Positions 52,679 to 62,206 are shown, counted from the first letter of the stretch. The stretch is DNA of 64,000 bases from Clostridiales bacterium 1_7_47FAA (GCA_000155435.1 DS990264.1:130615-194614), one strand, 5' to 3'. Translations and numbers: made by a program. Notes: generated by a model from the letters alone, not told the origin.

Positions 52679-53994
52679 TGTTTAAAACGATCAGAAATGC
52701 ATTTAAGGTAAAAGAGCTTCGGGCTAAGATTCTCTATACCTTTATGATGCTGGTAGTCATCCGTTTTGGATGCCAGCTTCCGATTCCGGGAATACAGACA
52801 ACATTCTTTGCGGATTGGTTCGCGAAACAGACAACGGATGTGTTTGGCTTCTTTAATGCCATGACAGGTGGTTCATTTTCATCCATGTCCATCTTTGCAC
52901 TGAGCATTACGCCATACATCACATCTTCAATCATCATCCAGCTGCTTACCATAGCCATTCCTAAACTGGAAGAGCTGCAGAAGGACGGTGAGGACGGAAG
53001 AAAAAAGATTCAGGAATACACCCGATACACCACGGTGGCCCTGGCGCTGATTGAATCAAGCGCCATGGCTATCGGCTTCGGCCGGCAGGGACTTCTCCTT
53101 GATTACAATGCCTGGAACATCATCATCGCCATCGTCACCATGACAACGGGCAGTGCCCTCTTGATGTGGATTGGTGAGCAGATTACTGAAAAGGGCGTTG
53201 GAAACGGTATCTCAATCGTACTGTTATTCAACATCCTCTCCAGCGTGCCCAATGACGTAAGAAGCCTTTATTACCGCTTTATCTTTGGACAGACCGTACT
53301 CAGGGCAGCGATTGCCATTGTACTGATTGCCCTTGTGATCCTGGCCATGGTTGTCTTTGTCATTGTGTTAAATGATGCAGAGCGGAGAATCCCGGTCCAG
53401 TACTCCAAGAAAATGGTTGGCCGTAAGATGGTTGGCGGACAGGCTTCCAACATCCCGCTGAAGATTAATACGGCGGGTGTCATGCCGGTAATCTTTGCAT
53501 CTTCCATCATGTCATTCCCAGTTGTGATTGCCCAGTTCTTTACGGTGGATTACAGCTCAATCGGAGGCAAGATCCTGATGGTGCTCAATTCCGGCTCATG
53601 GTGCAGACCTGACGCTCCTGAGTATTCCATCGGTCTGGTGATTTATATTGCATTGCTGATTATGTTTGCTTACTTCTATACGTCCATTACCTTTAATCCG
53701 TTGGAAGTGGCTAATAACATGAAAAAGCAGGGAGGCTTCATACCGGGTATCCGTCCTGGCAAGCCAACCAGCGATTATTTAAATAAGATTTTGAATTATA
53801 TTGTTTTCATTGGTGCATGCGGCCTGATTGTGATTGCGATTGTCCCGATCCTTGCGTCTGGTTTACTCAATGTGAGCCATATCTCATTTTCCGGAACATC
53901 CTTAATCATCATCGTGGGCGTTGTGCTTGAGACAATCAAAGCAGTAGAATCTCAGATGCTTGTGCGTTATTATAAGGGATTTTTGAACGATTAA
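52678..53994 (+). CDS. secY: Preprotein translocase subunit SecY
   Basis: SecY has 438 residues and ten membrane helices. The plug and helix 2 region is GGSFSSMSIFALSITPYITSSIIIQLL; the cytoplasmic loops include RRIPVQYSKKMVGRK, and NPLEVANNMKKQGGFIPGIRPGKPT is the conserved loop that meets the ribosome and SecA. It overlaps rplO by one base. Confidence 0.97.
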   Translation: MFKTIRNAFKVKELRAKILYTFMMLVVIRFGCQLPIPGIQTTFFADWFAKQTTDVFGFFNAMTGGSFSSMSIFALSITPYITSSIIIQLLTIAIPKLEELQKDGEDGRKKIQEYTRYTTVALALIESSAMAIGFGRQGLLLDYNAWNIIIAIVTMTTGSALLMWIGEQITEKGVGNGISIVLLFNILSSVPNDVRSLYYRFIFGQTVLRAAIAIVLIALVILAMVVFVIVLNDAERRIPVQYSKKMVGRKMVGGQASNIPLKINTAGVMPVIFASSIMSFPVVIAQFFTVDYSSIGGKILMVLNSGSWCRPDAPEYSIGLVIYIALLIMFAYFYTSITFNPLEVANNMKKQGGFIPGIRPGKPTSDYLNKILNYIVFIGACGLIVIAIVPILASGLLNVSHISFSGTSLIIIVGVVLETIKAVESQMLVRYYKGFLND

Positions 53995-54010
53995 CAACCA
54001 CAGTTGAATT

Positions 54011-54052
54011 AATCAATCTGCCTTTGTGGTATTCCACAAGGGCGGATTGATT
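54011..54052 (+). promoter_or_regulatory. Long hairpin between secY and adk
   Basis: AATCAATCTGCCTTTGTGG (54011-54029) pairs with CCACAAGGGCGGATTGATT (54034-54052), a 19-bp stem with wobbles and a four-base loop. No T-run follows, so an attenuation or RNA-processing role is more likely than full termination. Confidence 0.65.
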
Positions 54053-54093
54053 GCGTTATAAGAAACTTAAAGGTTTTGGAGGAGGATCGGTCT

Positions 54094-54738
54094 ATGAAAA
54101 TCATCATGTTAGGCGCTCCGGGTGCAGGTAAAGGCACCCAGGCAAAAAAGATTGCAGCAAAGTATCAGATACCCCATATTTCCACCGGAGATATTTTCCG
54201 TGCAAACATTAAGAATGGAACGGAACTGGGTATGAAAGCAAAAGCATTTATGGATGCAGGCGGACTTGTACCGGATGAGATAACCATCGGCATGCTGCTT
54301 GACCGCATCCATGAAGCTGACTGTCAGGACGGATATGTACTGGATGGGTTCCCAAGGACCATTCCACAGGCAGAGAGCCTTACAACGGCCCTGGGCCAGA
54401 TGGGGGAGTCCATTGACTACGCCATCAATGTGGATGTGCCGGATGAGGACATAATCAACCGTATGGCAGGACGCCGCGCATGCCTGGCATGCGGCGCGAC
54501 CTATCATATTGTATATAACCCTCCAAAAAAGGAAGGCATCTGTGATGTATGCGGCCAGGAGCTGGTACTCAGGGATGATGACAAGCCGGAGACAGTTAAG
54601 AAGCGCCTTGATGTATATCATGACCAGACCCAGCCTCTTATCGAGTATTACCAGAAAGCAGGCGTTTTGGCTGAAGTAGACGGAACCATGGATATGGAAG
54701 ATGTGTTCCAGGCCATTGCTAAGATTTTAGGAGCATAA
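54094..54738 (+). CDS. adk: Adenylate kinase
   Basis: Adk has 214 residues from the ATG at 54094, with GGAGGAGG upstream; a TTG at 54076 is rejected. The P-loop is [12 protein letters not shown], with [19 protein letters not shown] and the LID domain bearing a structural Cys4 zinc site (CLACG ... CDVCG). It interconverts ATP + AMP and 2 ADP. It starts the adk-map-infA segment. Confidence 0.97.
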   Translation: MKIIMLGAPGAGKGTQAKKIAAKYQIPHISTGDIFRANIKNGTELGMKAKAFMDAGGLVPDEITIGMLLDRIHEADCQDGYVLDGFPRTIPQAESLTTALGQMGESIDYAINVDVPDEDIINRMAGRRACLACGATYHIVYNPPKKEGICDVCGQELVLRDDDKPETVKKRLDVYHDQTQPLIEYYQKAGVLAEVDGTMDMEDVFQAIAKILGA

Positions 54739-54741
54739 AGA

Positions 54742-55488
54742 ATGGTAACAATTAAATCAGAACGGGAAATTGAGTTAATGCGGGAAGCCGGGAAGATCCT
54801 TGCCAGCGTCCATGAGGAACTGGGCAAGGCAGTAAAGCCGGGCGTATCCACCAAAGAAATTGACCGAATCTGCGAAGAGATGATCAGGAGCCATGGATGT
54901 ATTCCTTCCTTTTTAAACTATCAGGGTTATCCGGCTTCTGTGTGCATCTCCATCAATGACGAAGTAGTGCATGGAATACCGGATAAGCACAGATACCTGG
55001 AAGAGGGTGACATCGTCAGCCTGGACACAGGTGTCATATGGAAGGGTTACCAGTCTGATGCAGCCAGGACCCATATGATTGGGGAAGTGGATGCCCAGGC
55101 CAGGAAACTGGTAGAGGTGACGGAGCAGAGCTTTTTTGAAGGAATAAAGTATGCAAAAGCTGGCAATCATCTCAATGATATATCCAAAGCCATCCAGGAA
55201 TATGCGGAAAGCTTTGGCTTCGGTGTGGTCCGTGACCTGGTGGGACACGGAATCGGGACAGAGATGCACGAAGCACCGGAAATCCCGAATTTTTCCCAGC
55301 GGCGCAAAGGCATAAAGCTGGCACCGGGAATGACACTTGCAATTGAACCTATGATTACTGCAGGTCGCTATGATGTAGCGTGGATGGATGACGGATGGAC
55401 CGTTGTGACAGAGGACGGCTCACTGGCATCCCATTACGAGAATACCATCCTGATTACGGATGGAGAGCCTGAGATTTTATCGCTGTAG
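54742..55488 (+). CDS. map: Type I methionine aminopeptidase
   Basis: Map has 248 residues with all five metal ligands in context: two Asp (SLDTGV and YQSDAART), His (VGHGIG), and two Glu (AIEPMI and TEDGSLASHYENT). It removes the starter Met from nascent proteins. It lies 3 bp after adk and ends 13 bp before the KOW gene. Confidence 0.97.
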   Translation: MVTIKSEREIELMREAGKILASVHEELGKAVKPGVSTKEIDRICEEMIRSHGCIPSFLNYQGYPASVCISINDEVVHGIPDKHRYLEEGDIVSLDTGVIWKGYQSDAARTHMIGEVDAQARKLVEVTEQSFFEGIKYAKAGNHLNDISKAIQEYAESFGFGVVRDLVGHGIGTEMHEAPEIPNFSQRRKGIKLAPGMTLAIEPMITAGRYDVAWMDDGWTVVTEDGSLASHYENTILITDGEPEILSL

Positions 55489-55501
55489 CAGAGGTGACCC
55501 T

Positions 55502-55765
55502 ATGGTAGAGTTTAAAGAAGCCGGCCTGGTAAAAAGTTTGGCAGGTCACGACAAAGATGAACTGTATATCATAATCAGTGTCCAAGGGGAATATGTTAAT
55601 CTGTCGGACGGCAGGAAACATCCCCTTAGTAAACAGAAACGCAAGAACAGGAAACACTTGCAGCTCACAAGTGAGTACGATGAAACCTTGAGGAAAAAGC
55701 TTACAGAAGGCGGGACGGTGAGCGACGGGGAAATAGCATCCTTTATCCGCACCCACAAGCAGTAG
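55502..55765 (+). CDS. KOW-domain RNA-binding protein (L14e-like)
   Basis: This 87-residue basic protein begins at the ATG 55502 (AGAGGTGA upstream); an ATG at 55460 overlaps map. The N-terminal half has a KOW-like core ([19 protein letters not shown] ... VNLSDG), followed by a Lys-rich stretch ([17 protein letters not shown]). The map-KOW-infA order is widespread in Clostridia. The protein is thought to bind RNA or ribosomes; its role is not established. Confidence 0.85.
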   Translation: MVEFKEAGLVKSLAGHDKDELYIIISVQGEYVNLSDGRKHPLSKQKRKNRKHLQLTSEYDETLRKKLTEGGTVSDGEIASFIRTHKQ

Positions 55766-55779
55766 GAGGTAAAAAGAGA

Positions 55780-55998
55780 ATGTCAAAAGCAGATGTAATT
55801 GAAATTGAAGGAACTGTAATCGAGAAATTACCAAACGCCATGTTCCAGGTCCAACTGGAAAACGGCCACCAGGTACTGGCACATATCAGCGGAAAGCTTC
55901 GTATGAACTATATCCGTATCCTGCCAGGCGACAAAGTTACCATTGAGTTATCCCCATATGATCTGTCCAAGGGAAGGATCATCTGGAGAGATAAATAA
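55780..55998 (+). CDS. infA: Translation initiation factor IF-1
   Basis: IF-1 has 72 residues, the normal length, with [22 protein letters not shown] and [25 protein letters not shown], the OB fold that occupies the A site. AGGAGG precedes the ATG. Confidence 0.97.
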   Translation: MSKADVIEIEGTVIEKLPNAMFQVQLENGHQVLAHISGKLRMNYIRILPGDKVTIELSPYDLSKGRIIWRDK

Positions 55999-55999
55999 A

Positions 56000-56089
56000 G
56001 GCGGCAAGCCGCCACTACCCAAACGGAGCCGAAGGCGGAGTTCGGGTTTCCCGTTGGCACAGTGATACAGTGCACCAGCTTTCGGGAAA
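56000..56089. repeat. Cluster of three dyads between infA and rpmJ
   Basis: GGCGGC/GCCGCC (56000-56013), ACCC-AAC...GTT-GGGT around GCC/GGC (56017-56047) and TTTCCCG/CGGGAAA (56047-56089) follow one another. They look like a mobile intergenic repeat or a terminator cluster in front of the rpmJ promoter. No T-run follows on the plus strand. Confidence 0.6.
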
Positions 56090-56115
56090 AACAAAAAAAC
56101 ATAGATAAAAAGTGC

Positions 56116-56144
56116 TTGCATTTATCCTGAATTTTTGGTATAAT
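56116..56144 (+). promoter_or_regulatory. Sigma-A promoter of rpmJ-rpsM-rpoA
   Basis: TTGCAT and a perfect TATAAT are spaced 17 bp. The upstream string AAAAAGTGCTTGCATTTAT nearly repeats that of the S10 promoter. It lies 41 bp before rpmJ. Confidence 0.85.
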
Positions 56145-56184
56145 GCTTGAGCAACTTTGTTGGTCTATAGAAAGGAGAATTACT

Positions 56185-56298
56185 GTGAAGGTTAGATCAT
56201 CCGTAAAGCCGATCTGCGAAAAGTGCAAGATCATAAAGAGAAAAGGCAGTATCAGAGTAATTTGTGAAAATCCAAAGCATAAACAGAGACAAGGTTAA
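56185..56298 (+). CDS. rpmJ: 50S ribosomal protein L36
   Basis: L36 has 37 residues from a GTG, with AAAGGAG 8 bases upstream. The zinc ligands are the two Cys of PICEKCKI, a Cys (VICEN) and a His near the end (NPKHKQRQG). It is full length despite its small size. It lies between infA and rpsM as usual. Confidence 0.96.
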   Translation: MKVRSSVKPICEKCKIIKRKGSIRVICENPKHKQRQG

Positions 56299-56324
56299 TT
56301 AAAATTAGGAGGTGTAATACACAC

Positions 56325-56693
56325 ATGGCTCGTATTTCAGGTGTTGACTTACCAAGAGAAAAACGTGTTGAGATCGGTCTCACTTACATCTACGGAATCG
56401 GTAGAACAAGTTCCAACCGTATCTTAACAGAAGCTGGCGTGAACCCAGATACTCGTGTTAAGGATTTAACCGATGATGAGGTGAAGAAGCTGGCAACCAT
56501 CATTGCTGAAACCCAGACTGTTGAAGGTGATCTCCGCAGGGAAATCGCTATGAACATCAAGAGGCTTCAGGAAATCGGATGCTACAGAGGAATCCGTCAC
56601 AGGAAGAGCCTTCCGGTCCGCGGGCAGAAGACAAAGACCAATGCAAGAACCTGCAAGGGACCAAGGAAGACAGTAGCAAACAAGAAAAAGTAA
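56325..56693 (+). CDS. rpsM: 30S ribosomal protein S13
   Basis: S13 has 122 residues: [30 protein letters not shown] start, [29 protein letters not shown] tail that touches P-site tRNA. TAGGAGG lies upstream. Confidence 0.97.
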   Translation: MARISGVDLPREKRVEIGLTYIYGIGRTSSNRILTEAGVNPDTRVKDLTDDEVKKLATIIAETQTVEGDLRREIAMNIKRLQEIGCYRGIRHRKSLPVRGQKTKTNARTCKGPRKTVANKKK

Positions 56694-56781
56694 TTTAGCA
56701 ACACGGTAACAGAATTCGATTTGCATGTTTTAAAAACAGGAAGAGCGAATTCAAGAAAATGAGAAAGTAGGTTAGTTTAAA

Positions 56782-57183
56782 ATGGCTAAAAAAGTGTCCA
56801 CGACTAAAAAAGTTACAAAAAAGCGTGTGAAGAAAAACGTTGAACGCGGACAGGCACATATCCAGTCATCTTTTAATAACACAATTGTTACATTAACTGA
56901 TGCGCAGGGTAACGCCTTATCATGGGCAAGTGCCGGTGGTCTGGGATTTAGAGGTTCAAGGAAATCTACTCCTTATGCAGCTCAGATGGCAGCAGAAACT
57001 GCTACGAAGGCAGCTCTTGTACATGGCTTAAAGTCAGTAGACGTTATGGTTAAAGGTCCTGGTTCAGGACGTGAAGCTGCAATCCGTGCCCTTCAGGCAT
57101 GTGGCTTGGAAGTGACCAGCATTAAGGATGTAACACCGGTACCACATAACGGATGCCGTCCGCCAAAACGTAGAAGAGTCTGA
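56782..57183 (+). CDS. rpsK: 30S ribosomal protein S11
   Basis: S11 has 133 residues: [44 protein letters not shown] and the C-terminal [13 protein letters not shown]. It forms the platform near the mRNA exit. The N-terminus is Lys-rich. An 88-bp gap precedes it. Confidence 0.97.
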   Translation: MAKKVSTTKKVTKKRVKKNVERGQAHIQSSFNNTIVTLTDAQGNALSWASAGGLGFRGSRKSTPYAAQMAAETATKAALVHGLKSVDVMVKGPGSGREAAIRALQACGLEVTSIKDVTPVPHNGCRPPKRRRV

Positions 57184-57208
57184 TGAACTTAATTAGGAGG
57201 TAATTAAA

Positions 57209-57802
57209 GTGGCAGTAGATAGAGTTCCTGTTCTTAAAAGATGTAGATCCCTTGGACTGGATCCGGTCTATTTAGGAATTGATAAAAAGTCAAACAGAGA
57301 ATCAAGAAGAACAAATAAGAAGTTAAGTGAGTACGGCATGCAGCTGAGAGAAAAGCAGAAAGCCAAATTCATTTACGGTGTGTTAGAGAAACCTTTCCGT
57401 AACTACTATGCAAAGGCTTCCAAGATGAACGGTATGGTTGGTACCAACCTTATGATCCTTCTGGAGTGCAGACTGGATAACGTACTGTTCCGCATGGGCC
57501 TTGGACGTACACGTAAGGAAACCAGGCAGATTGTTGACCACAAGCACATCCTGGTTAATGGCAAGCCAGTTAATATCCCGTCCTACCAGGTTAAGGCCGG
57601 CGATGTTATCGAGGTAAGGGAGAAGTATAAATCTGCTCAGAGATACAAAGACATCCTGGAAGTAACCGGTGGACGTCTGACTCCAGCATGGCTGGAAGTA
57701 GATCAGGAAAACCTGCGCGGCACTGTTAAGGAAATGCCGACCAGAGACGAAATTGATGTTCCAGTAAACGAAATGCTTATCGTCGAGTTGTATTCCAAAT
57801 AA
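57209..57802 (+). CDS. rpsD: 30S ribosomal protein S4
   Basis: S4 has 197 residues and a GTG start with TTAGGAGG upstream. It has the S4 RNA-binding domain (RLDNVLFRMGLGRTRKETRQIVDHKHILVNGKPVNIPSYQVKAGDVIEVR). Zinc Cys are absent from the N-terminus except one (LKRCRS), typical of the zinc-free form. S4 regulates the alpha operon in other bacteria. Confidence 0.96.
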   Translation: MAVDRVPVLKRCRSLGLDPVYLGIDKKSNRESRRTNKKLSEYGMQLREKQKAKFIYGVLEKPFRNYYAKASKMNGMVGTNLMILLECRLDNVLFRMGLGRTRKETRQIVDHKHILVNGKPVNIPSYQVKAGDVIEVREKYKSAQRYKDILEVTGGRLTPAWLEVDQENLRGTVKEMPTRDEIDVPVNEMLIVELYSK

Positions 57803-57827
57803 TCCTGCCATTCTCTATAGATTGTAC

Positions 57828-57863
57828 AAGGCATGCCTGTTCCTCACCGGACAGGCGTGCTTT
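57828..57863 (+). promoter_or_regulatory. Hairpin between rpsD and rpoA
   Basis: AAGGCATGCCTGT (57828-57840) pairs with ACAGGCGTGCTTT (57851-57863): 13 bp with two wobbles, ending in TTT. It may attenuate transcription into rpoA. Confidence 0.6.
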
Positions 57864-57967
57864 GCAGGACATGGACCCCGGACTTTCTTTGGTTTGGGTA
57901 TGTTCTGCTGTGTGCAGGTTTTATATCCCTCGAGATTTGATAGAAACCCAAAAAGGAGGGGCTATTA

Positions 57968-58930
57968 GTGTTCGATTTTGAAAAACCAAACATTGAAATC
58001 GCAGAGATTTCAGAAGACAAGAGATACGGCAAGTTTGTAGTTGAACCACTTGAGAGAGGTTACGGCACTACGCTGGGCAATTCCTTAAGAAGAATCATGC
58101 TTTCTTCTTTACCCGGAGCCGCAGTGAGTCAGGTAAAAATCGATGGCGTTTTGCATGAGTTCAGTTCCATTCCTGGAGTAAAGGAAGACGTAACTGAGAT
58201 TATTATGAACATCAAAAGCTTAGCGATCAAGAACAACAGCGATACCGATGAACCAAAAGTTGCATACATTGAATTTGAGGGCGAAGGTGTAATTACTGCA
58301 GCAGATATCCAGGCAGATGCTGATATTGAAATCATGAACCCTGACCAGGTCATCGCAACCTTAAGCGGCGGCACGGACAGCAAGTTCTACATGGAGCTTA
58401 CCATTACAAAGGGCCGTGGATATATCAGCGCTGACAAGAATAAGAACGACGATTTACCAATCGGCGTCATTGCAGTGGATTCCATCTATACACCGGTGGA
58501 GCGTGTCAATATGGCTGTTACCAACACCCGTGTGGGACAGCAGACTGACTTTGATAAACTTACACTTGAGATATATACCAATGGCACCCTGGCTCCCGAT
58601 GAGGCAGTCAGCCTGGCAGCCAAGGTACTCAGCGAGCATCTGAACCTGTTCATTGACCTTTCCGAGAATGCCAAGACCGCAGAGATCATGGTAGAGAAGG
58701 AAGACAATGAGAAGGAAAAAGTGCTTGAGATGAATATTGACGAACTGGAGCTTTCCGTCCGTTCATATAACTGCCTGAAGAGGGCCGGAATCAACACCGT
58801 GGAGGAACTGTGCAACAGAACTTCCGAGGATATGATGAAAGTCCGTAACCTGGGCCGCAAGTCCTTAGAGGAAGTGCTGGCTAAGCTGAAAGAGTTAGGC
58901 TTACAGTTGAATCCAAGTGATGATAACTAA
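57968..58930 (+). CDS. rpoA: RNA polymerase alpha subunit
   Basis: RpoA has 320 residues and a GTG start (AAAGGAGG upstream). The N-terminal dimerisation domain has [23 protein letters not shown], and the C-terminal domain has [18 protein letters not shown] and [21 protein letters not shown], which contact UP elements and activators. It lies 165 bp after rpsD. Confidence 0.97.
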   Translation: MFDFEKPNIEIAEISEDKRYGKFVVEPLERGYGTTLGNSLRRIMLSSLPGAAVSQVKIDGVLHEFSSIPGVKEDVTEIIMNIKSLAIKNNSDTDEPKVAYIEFEGEGVITAADIQADADIEIMNPDQVIATLSGGTDSKFYMELTITKGRGYISADKNKNDDLPIGVIAVDSIYTPVERVNMAVTNTRVGQQTDFDKLTLEIYTNGTLAPDEAVSLAAKVLSEHLNLFIDLSENAKTAEIMVEKEDNEKEKVLEMNIDELELSVRSYNCLKRAGINTVEELCNRTSEDMMKVRNLGRKSLEEVLAKLKELGLQLNPSDDN

Positions 58931-59085
58931 GCACCAATAAAGTGATAGTTACATGTTAACACCCGGCCAGTAAGACCAAAGATGCGTGGCTGAGTAACCA
59001 ATAAATGTTAAGTGGGCTTAAATGCCTGAACCAGTAAGTCCAATGAAGCATGGTGAAGGTGTTCCACTGATGGAGGAAAATTACA

Positions 59086-59622
59086 ATGGCAGGATATAGA
59101 AAATTAGGAAGAACTTCCGACCAGAGAAAGGCTTTAATCAGAAGCCAGGTAACCGCACTGTTATATCACGGACATATCAGGACAACTGAGACCAGGGCTA
59201 AAGAAATCCGCAAGGTTGCAGAAGGCCTGATTGCAATGGCTGTGAAGGAAAAAGACAACTTTGAGACCGTTAAGGTTACTGCCAAGGTTGCCCGCAAGGA
59301 CAAAGACGGCAAGAGGGTAAAGGAAGTTGTTGACGGCAAGAAAGTTACCGTATACGACGAAGTTGAGAAGGAAATCAAGAAGGATCTGCCTTCCAGGCTG
59401 CATGCAAGAAGACAGATGTTAAAGGTTCTCTACGGAGTGACCGAGGTTCCTTCCACACCAGCCGGCAAAAAGAAGAACACCAAGTCCGTTGACCTGGTAG
59501 CAAAGCTTTTTGACGAAGTTGCCCCTAAGTATACAGGACGCAACGGTGGTTACACCAGAATCATTAAGGTTGGCCCTCGTAAGGGTGATGCCGCAATGGA
59601 AGTTCTGATTGAATTAGTATAA
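59086..59622 (+). CDS. rplQ: 50S ribosomal protein L17
   Basis: L17 has 178 residues, longer than the usual 115-130. The core ([39 protein letters not shown], then [17 protein letters not shown]) is split by a charged insert of about 50 residues ([22 protein letters not shown] ...). Such inserts occur in related Lachnospiraceae. The ribosome binding site is GGAGGA. It ends the alpha operon. Before it, 58931-59085 holds two imperfect copies of CCAGTAAG(A/T)CCAA. Confidence 0.95.
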   Translation: MAGYRKLGRTSDQRKALIRSQVTALLYHGHIRTTETRAKEIRKVAEGLIAMAVKEKDNFETVKVTAKVARKDKDGKRVKEVVDGKKVTVYDEVEKEIKKDLPSRLHARRQMLKVLYGVTEVPSTPAGKKKNTKSVDLVAKLFDEVAPKYTGRNGGYTRIIKVGPRKGDAAMEVLIELV

Positions 59623-59638
59623 TGATGTGATTCAGATG

Positions 59639-59674
59639 ACTGCAGATACGCATAGGTGTGTCTGCAGTTTTTTT
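59639..59674 (+). terminator. Terminator of the ribosomal cluster
   Basis: ACTGCAGA (59639-59646) pairs with TCTGCAGT (59661-59668), followed by a run of seven T. Confidence 0.9.
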
Positions 59675-59765
59675 CGTTCCATGATTTTGTGTCAAAAACA
59701 TCCCCCGGCCATAAAATTGACAGAACTTCGATAGAATAGAGAAAATATCGCAAGATAATCGTAAG

Positions 59766-59795
59766 TTGACGTAAAACTGCCTTCTGGGCTATAAT
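59766..59795 (+). promoter_or_regulatory. Promoter of secreted repeat protein 2
   Basis: TTGACG and a perfect TATAAT are separated by 18 bp, 57 bp before the ATG. A second TTGACA at about 59717 lacks a good -10. Confidence 0.7.
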
Positions 59796-59851
59796 GGAAC
59801 CAGAAAAAGAATATTCAGGGGGATACCTGTTTTTGAGGAGGTTGAGATTTC

Positions 59852-61096
59852 ATGAAAAACATGAAACGGTTATTATGTATGGCATTGGCTGCCGGTACAC
59901 TGATGACAGCAATGCCCATGCAGTCTTTGGCTGCCAGCGACTATAAATATATCACCAACATTTCTTTGAAGGTGAGTATTGATTTGGATTCCGGGGATGA
60001 GATTAACAGCGGGGACAGTCTTGGTACCAGTTCAAGCGACAGCGGGAGCAAGGTTTATACATCTTCCAGTAAGTATGAGGTAGAGTCGGCCGAATGGTCC
60101 AATGACAGGGAGGTCGGTATTGGGGATACGCCCAAGATAACGGTTTATCTGGATCCCAACACATCCAGCAGCAGCGCTTATGAGTACCGGTTCCGCAGCA
60201 GTTACAGCGCCAGCAGCGTAAGCGTAAGCGGAGGTATTTTCGTATCAGCATCCAGGTCAGGGGACCAGCTGAAGGTGGTCCTTAAGGCAACCGGTATCAA
60301 AGGAACCTATGACCCGCCTGAGGATGCCGAGTGGGGCAGCAGCAGGGGCAGGGCCAGATGGGAAGAAGCAGAGAACACATCCGGATACTATGATGTGTAT
60401 CTGTACAGAGGGTCTTCCGTGGTGAAGAAACTGGAAGACTACAAGGGAACCTCCTATAATTTCTACCCATATATGACCAAGGAAGGCGATTATTCCTTTA
60501 AGGTAAGGACTGTTCCCCATACGGATGAGGAGAAAAAGTACGGCAAGAAGAGCGAATGGACAGAGGCCGGGGATTTATATATTGCCGATGACGAGGTTTC
60601 GGACGGCAGCGGCCAGGATAATGGAGGCAGTACCCCCAGCGGCGGCAATACGGATGTCGGCTGGCGCAAGGAAGGCGATTCCTGGTACTTCCGGTATCCG
60701 GACGGCAACATGCAGAAGAACGGCTGGCTGAAGTGGAATGACAAGTGGTATCTGTTTGACAGCACAGGCAGGATGCTGACCGGCTGGCAGCAGACCGGCG
60801 GACAGTGGTATTACCTGGGCGAAAGCGGGGACATGAAGAAGGGCTGGATAAAGAGCGGCAACATCTGGTATTACCTGAATCCCAATGACGGCGGACCGGA
60901 AGGCGCCATGGTCAAGAGCAGCTGGCTTACCATTAACGGCAAGACCTATTTCCTGAATGAAAGCGGCGCAATGGTAGAAGGATGGTATAAGGTAGAGAAC
61001 AACTACTATTATTTCTATCCGGGAGACGGTTCCAAGGCCGTGTCCACATCCATTGACGGTTTCCATCTGGATGCCAACGGAGTATGGCAGCACTGA
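59852..61096 (+). CDS. Secreted choline-binding-type repeat protein 2
   Basis: This 414-residue protein has a signal peptide (1-28, ending SLAAS). An unknown N-terminal domain of about 240 residues rich in Ser and aromatic residues follows, then a Ser/Gly linker and six to seven cell-wall-binding repeats from about 270 (GWRKEGDSWYFRYPDGNMQKNGW). The N-terminal domain resembles that of the protein encoded next (shared YDVYLYRGSSVV / YRVVLYDDQGSVV and YNFYPYMTKEG / YDFSPFMTKTG), a fibronectin-like fold by pattern. GAGGAGG precedes the ATG. Function unknown; wall attachment is inferred from the repeats. Confidence 0.88.
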   Translation: MKNMKRLLCMALAAGTLMTAMPMQSLAASDYKYITNISLKVSIDLDSGDEINSGDSLGTSSSDSGSKVYTSSSKYEVESAEWSNDREVGIGDTPKITVYLDPNTSSSSAYEYRFRSSYSASSVSVSGGIFVSASRSGDQLKVVLKATGIKGTYDPPEDAEWGSSRGRARWEEAENTSGYYDVYLYRGSSVVKKLEDYKGTSYNFYPYMTKEGDYSFKVRTVPHTDEEKKYGKKSEWTEAGDLYIADDEVSDGSGQDNGGSTPSGGNTDVGWRKEGDSWYFRYPDGNMQKNGWLKWNDKWYLFDSTGRMLTGWQQTGGQWYYLGESGDMKKGWIKSGNIWYYLNPNDGGPEGAMVKSSWLTINGKTYFLNESGAMVEGWYKVENNYYYFYPGDGSKAVSTSIDGFHLDANGVWQH

Positions 61097-61210
61097 TGGG
61101 ATATATATGAATGATTGGATATATGAAGTTTGTGGGAACGATGTGAGGAAAAGTTGGGTGGCGGCATTTTTCATAGAAGATATCAAGAAGGATGGCTGAA
61201 AGGAGATACT

Positions 61211-62206
61211 ATGAAAAAAAGCAGGTATTTAGTGACTGCTGCTGCAGCATTATGGATGGCAATTGGCCTGGGCATGACAGCCCAGGCTAAATCCACATAT
61301 ATGCTGGAGATAGCCAATCAATATGACAGCGAAGGGACCAGCAGGGATGATAATGACAGGAATAAGGTGCATCCCCTGGAACCGGATGTGTATGTGGAGG
61401 ATGCTTCCTCGGATACCATTGAGATGCTGTCCGCAGTAACCTGGTCCAAAAGCCCTGAGGACTGGACTGCGGGCAGTGAAGTAACAGGCACCGTATATCT
61501 TGGAAGCAGTACCGGACTTAACAAGGGCAGCCTGGGGATTAAGGTGGCTGACGGCCGCAACGATGCGGAAATCACCTCTGTGAAGAAGTATACGGGCAGT
61601 AAGTATGAGACAGACCAGGATTATGTCTATACAGTCAGATTCACCTACCAGGTGGCAGCCATGCTTGGGAGCACCACGTGGGCTGGCTGGGACAGCGCCA
61701 ATCCGTCGGTTGCATCCTGGAACAGTGTGAAGTCTGCCAATACCTACCGGGTGGTGCTCTATGATGACCAGGGTTCGGTGGTCAGCCAGATTGTGGAAGG
61801 GGCCACCTCCTATGACTTCTCACCGTTCATGACTAAGACCGGGGTACAGTACTACTTCGAGGTAACCGCAATTGCCCGTAATGGGAACCAGCGGGATTAT
61901 CTGGAAGACGGCGCGCCGGTAAGTTCCTTAAGCTCCCAGGCCGCGGACCCGGGCATCACGGATGGCACCTGGGGGGATTACCAGCAGGGACGGCGTTTCA
62001 CCTATAAGGACGGAACAGTGGCTGCCGGCAAATGGGAACGCATCAAGGGCAAATGGTATTATTTTAATACGGATGGGTATGCGGTGACCGGCTGGAATGA
62101 GATTGACGGCAAATGGTACTATATGTATGAGGACGGCTCAATGGCGGCAGGTACGGCTACGCCGGATGGGTTCGCGGTTGGAAGCGACGGGGTCTGGACG
62201 GAGTAA
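61211..62206 (+). CDS. Secreted choline-binding-type repeat protein 3
   Basis: The protein has 331 residues from the ATG at 61211, preceded by AAAGGAG; an upstream ATG at 61130 would hide the signal peptide. The signal peptide ends at AQA-KS (about residue 25). The N-terminal domain (about 30-240) is related to that of protein 2, and two to three wall-binding repeats end it (GKWYYFNTDGYAVTGWNEIDGKWYYMYEDGS). The gene follows protein 2 by 114 bp with no terminator, so co-transcription and a joint role are likely. Confidence 0.87.
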   Translation: MKKSRYLVTAAAALWMAIGLGMTAQAKSTYMLEIANQYDSEGTSRDDNDRNKVHPLEPDVYVEDASSDTIEMLSAVTWSKSPEDWTAGSEVTGTVYLGSSTGLNKGSLGIKVADGRNDAEITSVKKYTGSKYETDQDYVYTVRFTYQVAAMLGSTTWAGWDSANPSVASWNSVKSANTYRVVLYDDQGSVVSQIVEGATSYDFSPFMTKTGVQYYFEVTAIARNGNQRDYLEDGAPVSSLSSQAADPGITDGTWGDYQQGRRFTYKDGTVAAGKWERIKGKWYYFNTDGYAVTGWNEIDGKWYYMYEDGSMAAGTATPDGFAVGSDGVWTE

